Shown one piece after another: positions 60,348-64,000 of a DNA stretch of 64,000 bases (its first letter is position 1; each line of letters starts with the position of its first letter). The notes under the pieces were generated by a model. The model did no database searches, had not been told where the DNA came from, and saw only the letters and a program-made list of their open reading frames with translations. The stretch comes from Gammaproteobacteria bacterium (lineage in GTDB: Bacteria > Pseudomonadota > Gammaproteobacteria > Steroidobacterales > Steroidobacteraceae), in the NCBI GenBank assembly GCA_025358295.1, contig JANYJY010000074.1, forward strand, positions 16,006 through 80,005, given 5' to 3'. A program made the position numbers and the translations under genes.

Positions 60348-61634
60348 ATGAAACCTGCCATCACCGCAGTGAACACCCCCGAGTCAACTACACAAATTGC
60401 CGCCGCCCGCGCGCGCGTTGCCGCCCTTGACCTGAGTCAACTCAACCCGGCAGATCCGCAGGGCTTTGTCGATGACACCGTGGGTTATGTGTTCGAACGC
60501 CTTCGCCACGAGGACCCCGTGCACCGCTCGCACAGTCCCGTGCCGGGAATAGACTCATATTGGTCGATCACCCGTTACCAGGACATTATGCAGGTAGATA
60601 CCAGGCCCGATATCTATTCGTCGGAAAGCGGTATCACGCTGATGGATTTTCCACCGGGTGACGACCAGCAATTAAAAATGTTCATCGCGATGGACCCGCC
60701 CAAGCACGACGAGCAGCGCAGAGCGGTGAATCCCATTGTGGCGCCCGCCAACCTCAAGAACTGGCACGATCTGATCCGCGAGCGAACCTGCAGAGTGCTC
60801 GATACATTGCCTCGCAATGAAACGTTCGATTGGGTCGACAAGGTCTCAATCGAACTAACCACTTATATGCTGGCAACGCTGTTCGATTTTCCGCTGGACG
60901 ACCGTCGCTTACTCACGTACTGGTCAGACATCTCGACCGCTAATAAGCTAACCAACCCCGATGCACCCGAGCCCGAAGTGCGCATGGCCGAGTTGCGCAA
61001 GATGCTAAGTTACTTTACTCGTCTTTGGAACGAACGCGTGAACGTGGCGCCTCGCAGCGATCTGGTCTCGATGTTGGCCCATGGCCCGGCAACTCGGAAC
61101 ATGGGCCCCCTGGAGTACATGGGGAATCTAGTGCTCCTAATCGTTGGTGGCAACGACACTACACGCAATTCTATGACCGGAGGTCTTCTTGCTTTAGACA
61201 ATAACCCACAAGAGATGGCCAAGCTGCGCGCCAATCCCACTTTGATCGAGAGCATGGTGTCCGAGATCATCCGCTGGCAAACGCCTCTCGCCTACATGCG
61301 GCGCACTGCATTGGCTGATACGGAGTTGGGTGGTAAACAGATAGGGAAAGACGACAAGCTCGCAATGTGGTACCTGTCGGGCAATCGGGACGAGTCTGCT
61401 ATTGCCGAACCGGACCGCTTCATCATCGATCGCGCAAAACCGCGACAACACCTGTCCTTCGGCTTCGGCATCCATCGATGCGTTGGCAATCGGCTTGCCG
61501 AACTTCAATTGAAGATCCTATGGGAAGAGATTCTGCGTCGGTTCGAAGTGATCGAGGTCATGGGCGAACCTATACGCGTGCGTTCATCATTCGTTCGCGG
61601 GTTCAGCAAACTACCGGTGCGCATCCGCTGTTAG
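60348..61634 (+). CDS. cytochrome P450, CYP153-like
   Basis: Soluble bacterial P450 of 428 residues. The I-helix oxygen-activation motif is GGNDTTRN (267-274), ExxR is EIIR (306-309) and the haem-thiolate loop is FGFGIHRCVGNRLAE with Cys378. LLIVGGNDTTRNSMTGGL and HLSFGFGIHRCVGNRLAELQLKILWEEIL closely match the pattern of CYP153 alkane and fatty-acid omega-hydroxylases, so terminal hydroxylation of an alkyl chain is the best guess. Family assignment is from memory of the motifs. Electrons come from the adjacent ferredoxin. Confidence 0.88.
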   Translation: MKPAITAVNTPESTTQIAAARARVAALDLSQLNPADPQGFVDDTVGYVFERLRHEDPVHRSHSPVPGIDSYWSITRYQDIMQVDTRPDIYSSESGITLMDFPPGDDQQLKMFIAMDPPKHDEQRRAVNPIVAPANLKNWHDLIRERTCRVLDTLPRNETFDWVDKVSIELTTYMLATLFDFPLDDRRLLTYWSDISTANKLTNPDAPEPEVRMAELRKMLSYFTRLWNERVNVAPRSDLVSMLAHGPATRNMGPLEYMGNLVLLIVGGNDTTRNSMTGGLLALDNNPQEMAKLRANPTLIESMVSEIIRWQTPLAYMRRTALADTELGGKQIGKDDKLAMWYLSGNRDESAIAEPDRFIIDRAKPRQHLSFGFGIHRCVGNRLAELQLKILWEEILRRFEVIEVMGEPIRVRSSFVRGFSKLPVRIRC

Positions 61635-61740
61635 AATAGATGCAGCAATCTGCCAAGCGGTCACCAGAACAATGGAGGATAGTTACCTCAAGTGGACCGC
61701 TCGTCATGTAATGGAGGTGGCAGCCACACCTGGCGCAACA

Positions 61741-62471
61741 CTACAACGTGACTGCCGCGAGTGCCGCCTTCACGTCATTGACCAAATCTGCTGGGTCTTC
61801 GACACCGACTGACAACCGCACGAGATCATCACCGATGCCATAGGCAGCTTTTCGCTCTGGAGCGACATCCGCGTGTGTCATCGATGCCGGATGGCTGGCC
61901 AGGCTCTCCGTTCCACCTAGGCTCACGGCCAGTGTGAACACTCTAAGTGCGTCCAGGAATTGGAACGCGTGCGATTGGCCTCCGCGCAGACGGATCGAGA
62001 ACGTCGAGCCGGCAGCTGAGCATTGCCGCGAGAAAAGCACGCCCGCCGGCGATGCCGGATCAAGATGCCCGAGATACAGAGCCTCACGAATCTTAGGATC
62101 GTTTCGCAAGAAGTCCGCCACGGCGCGCGCGTTGGCGGCCGACTTTTGCATGCGAAGTTCTAAAGTTTCCAAACTTCGCATAAGGAGCCAAGCCGAATGG
62201 GGGTCCAGAATGGATCCTAAAAACGTGCGCAGGGTAGCCACCTGGGTAACGTTGTGCGAAGACCCAAGGCATGCGCCGGCCACAACATCCGAATGGCCGC
62301 CCACATATTTCGTCAGTGAATAAAGCACTAGGTCTGCGCCGTGTGTGAGCGGATGCTGCCACATCGGACCGAGCAAAGTGTTATCAACGGCGAGCAGCGG
62401 CGGTGAGTTTGCTGTCTTGAACGAGTGCACGATATCGGCGAGCGCCCGAATATCGATAATGGCGTTAGTAG
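61741..62471 (-). pseudogene. trans-sulfuration PLP enzyme gene truncated by the IS element
   Basis: The C-terminal two-thirds of a cystathionine gamma-synthase/beta-lyase-type enzyme. The sequence begins inside the PTNAIIDIRALADIVH region and continues with DNTLLGPMWQHPLTHGADLVLYSLTKYVGGHSDVVAG, which contains the PLP-binding Lys (SLTKYVGGHSD), to the C-terminal LSVGVEDPADLVNDVKAAL. The reading frame runs straight into the left end of the IS at 62472, so about 150 N-terminal residues are cut off. They should lie beyond the IS. Confidence 0.85.
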
Positions 62472-62496
62472 GAATGGCACTTACTTAGGCCGTAGC
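62472..62496 (+). repeat. left terminal inverted repeat of the IS4-family element
   Basis: Begins GAATGGCACTTAC and matches the reverse complement of 63976-64000 at 22 of 25 positions. Confidence 0.85.
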
Positions 62497-62602
62497 GCCC
62501 CGAGCGCGGTGGGCTAAGCGGTTGAAAGGTATGAGGTAGGTTGACCGGGATTGGTAGGATGTTTGTTACCACACATCCACCCATCCAACCCCGAGGCCAA
62601 CC

Positions 62603-63991
62603 TTGAGAGAGCGTAATGCGGAGTTTCATTCGGAGCAACATCGACAGCAAATTCGACGACGCGGTCAGCGGGTCGATGCTGTCGGCTTTTTTAATCTGCT
62701 TACCGGCCCTGAGTTGCTCGAGGTGACGGAGTCGCACCTGCCGGAGCATCGCGAGCGGCTGTATCCGCCGACGGTGACGCTGTCGATGTTCATGCGGCAG
62801 GCGTTGGATGCCGATGGCTCTTGCCAAAAGGCGGTCAAGGGCTGGGCGGCGCAACGCCGCGCGGAAGGTTTGGGCGTGCAAAGCGTACGCACCGGTGGAT
62901 ACTGCAAAGCGCGGGAGCGCTTGCCCGTCTCGATGGTGACCGGTTTGACGCATGCCGTCGGTGAACTGGTGAGCGCCCGGGCGAAGGCGGGTTGGCGCTG
63001 GCGTGGACGGCATGTGAAGCTGGTGGACGGCACCGGGATCTCGATGCCTGATACGCCGGAGAACCAGGAATGCTATCCGCAGCCGAGTAGCCAGGCCGAG
63101 GGGGTCGGCTTTCCATTGGCGCGTGTGGTCGGGGTGATCTGTCTGGCGACCGGCGCCGTGATCGATGCGGCGATCGGCCCGCATGCCGGCAAAGGCAGTA
63201 GCGAGTTGGGACTGCTGCGCACGCTCGGTGCCGCCTTTTCTGCAGGCGATGTGATGCTTGCCGATGCGTTCTACTGTAATTATTTTGTCGTCGCGACCAT
63301 GATCGCAGCGGGTGTGGACGTGCTGTTTGAGCAAAACGGTGCGCGCACCACCGATTTCCGGCGTGGCGTCTCGCTGGGCCGTCGCGATCATCTCGTGAGA
63401 TGGACGAAATCGAAGATCCGACCCGAGTGGATGAACGAACGACAGTACGCTGAATTTCCAGACGCACTGACGGTACGGGAAGTCCTGGTCGATGGCCAAA
63501 TCCTGGTCACCACGCTGGTGAGCCATCGCAACGTCAGAAAGGGCGCGCTCGATCAGTTGTACGCGCAGCGCTGGAACGTGGAATTGGATCTTCGCAACAT
63601 CAAAACCACACTCGGCGTAGAAGTCCTGCGCTGTCTCACACCGCGCATGATCGAAAAGGAACTGTGGGTTCATCTGTTGGCCTATAACCTGATCCGTCTG
63701 CTGATGGCGCAAGCAGCCCTTGATGCGAATGTTCATCCGCGGCAACTGAGCTTCAAACACACCGTGCAGCTTTGGGCCGAGTGGACTGCGCATCGGGTCG
63801 ATCTGAGTGCCGATCCGGACACTTTGTTCCGGCTCATCGCACAATCCACCGTCCGCAATCGACCCGGACGAATAGAACCGCGTGCTCGAAAACGTCGCCC
63901 CAAGCCCTATCCATGGCTGAAACGGCCACGGGCCGAGGCTCGAGAACGAGTCCGTAGATATGGACATCTATCGTGCTACAGCCTTATGTAA
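62603..63991 (+). CDS. IS4-family transposase
   Basis: Transposase of 462 residues with a DDE/RNase-H-like core: KLVDGTGISMPDTPENQ (first Asp), VMLADAFYCNYF (second Asp) and YAQRWNVELDLRNIKTTLGVEVLRC (the Y-x2-R-x3-E-x6-K signature, catalytic Glu and Lys). The start is a TTG at 62603, probably with low efficiency, which is usual for transposases. The gene fills the element and appears intact, so the element may still move. Confidence 0.88.
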   Translation: MRERNAEFHSEQHRQQIRRRGQRVDAVGFFNLLTGPELLEVTESHLPEHRERLYPPTVTLSMFMRQALDADGSCQKAVKGWAAQRRAEGLGVQSVRTGGYCKARERLPVSMVTGLTHAVGELVSARAKAGWRWRGRHVKLVDGTGISMPDTPENQECYPQPSSQAEGVGFPLARVVGVICLATGAVIDAAIGPHAGKGSSELGLLRTLGAAFSAGDVMLADAFYCNYFVVATMIAAGVDVLFEQNGARTTDFRRGVSLGRRDHLVRWTKSKIRPEWMNERQYAEFPDALTVREVLVDGQILVTTLVSHRNVRKGALDQLYAQRWNVELDLRNIKTTLGVEVLRCLTPRMIEKELWVHLLAYNLIRLLMAQAALDANVHPRQLSFKHTVQLWAEWTAHRVDLSADPDTLFRLIAQSTVRNRPGRIEPRARKRRPKPYPWLKRPRAEARERVRRYGHLSCYSLM

Positions 63992-64000
63992 GTGCCATTC
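63976..64000 (-). repeat. right terminal inverted repeat of the IS4-family element
   Basis: Reverse complement begins GAATGGCACTTAC. The repeat touches the window edge, so one or more outer bases may be missing. Confidence 0.8.

Larger units (their letters stand above)
62472..64000 (+). mobile_element. IS4-family insertion sequence, 1,529 bases, apparently complete
   Basis: Terminal inverted repeats GAATGGCACTTAC... occur at both ends (22 of 25 bases match) and enclose one transposase gene. It interrupts the trans-sulfuration enzyme gene. The right repeat ends at the last base of the window, so the target-site duplication cannot be checked. Family membership is from the DDE-type transposase. 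Confidence 0.85.

Noticed and set aside
62465..63967. 500-codon open frame on the minus strand opposite the transposase.
   Set aside because: It spans the IS left end and lacks domain features; the plus-strand DDE transposase is clear.
1..64000. CRISPR array, rRNA operon, integron or prophage.
   Set aside because: No regularly spaced repeats, rRNA-like sequence, integrase or phage structural genes were seen.

Overview
The window looks like chromosome of a moderately GC-rich (roughly 60%) Gram-negative aerobe. TamA/TamB, several outer-membrane beta-barrels, cbb3-oxidase genes, PstS-like binding proteins and NtrC/OmpR/NarL regulators indicate a proteobacterium. A CYP153-like P450 with its ferredoxin, S10 and S53 peptidases and a TonB-receptor remnant suggest a soil or sediment gammaproteobacterium of the Nevskiales/Steroidobacter type. 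The taxonomic guess is inference from gene content only. No rRNA, tRNA, CRISPR array or prophage was seen.

Layout. 1-12.7 kb: partial alpha/beta hydrolase, NCS1 permease, a VOC-ArsR-SRPBCC operon with a palindromic operator, a CFA synthase, an S10 peptidase and tamA-tamB. 12.8-25.4 kb: CBS protein, TetR regulator with its palindrome, OmpR-type two-component pair, CapA-like protein, CorA, GT39 glycosyltransferase, GH3 glucosidase, YddA-type ABC transporter and a small orphan. 25.5-34 kb: diheme cytochrome with a chitobiase-like tail, YVTN propeller, FAD oxidase, a sigma-54-type regulator that has lost its key motifs, TauD dioxygenase and an amino acid permease. 34-43.2 kb: orphan genes, a gene broken by an in-frame TGA, an S53 peptidase, an SPFH protein with an SH3-like partner, a cytochrome b/molybdopterin lipoprotein pair, and a gene frameshifted at a C7 tract. 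43.3-47.7 kb: a four-gene outer-membrane protein / binding protein / histidine kinase / response regulator operon and a NarL-type regulator.

58.0-47.8 kb (minus strand) is the most unusual part: one compact 11-gene respiratory operon. In transcription order it encodes a cupredoxin-like secreted protein, a fused monoheme cytochrome/beta-barrel resembling Cyc2, a diheme cytochrome c, a 53-residue membrane anchor resembling the N-terminus of CcoP, a divergent CcoN, a CcoO carrying an EF-hand insert and fused to two extra cytochrome c domains, a membrane protein, CcoS, a TauE/SafE-type protein, a CcoI-like copper ATPase without an obvious HMA domain, and a SHOCT lipoprotein. CcoP thus seems to be split into separate polypeptides, and the extra CcoO domains look paralogous to the diheme cytochrome. 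The set could carry electrons from the outer membrane through periplasmic copper and haem carriers to a cbb3-type oxidase.

58.3-64 kb: a TonB-receptor remnant, a YncE-like propeller, the ferredoxin-P450 pair, and a trans-sulfuration enzyme gene cut by an IS4-family element whose right inverted repeat ends exactly at the last base of the window.
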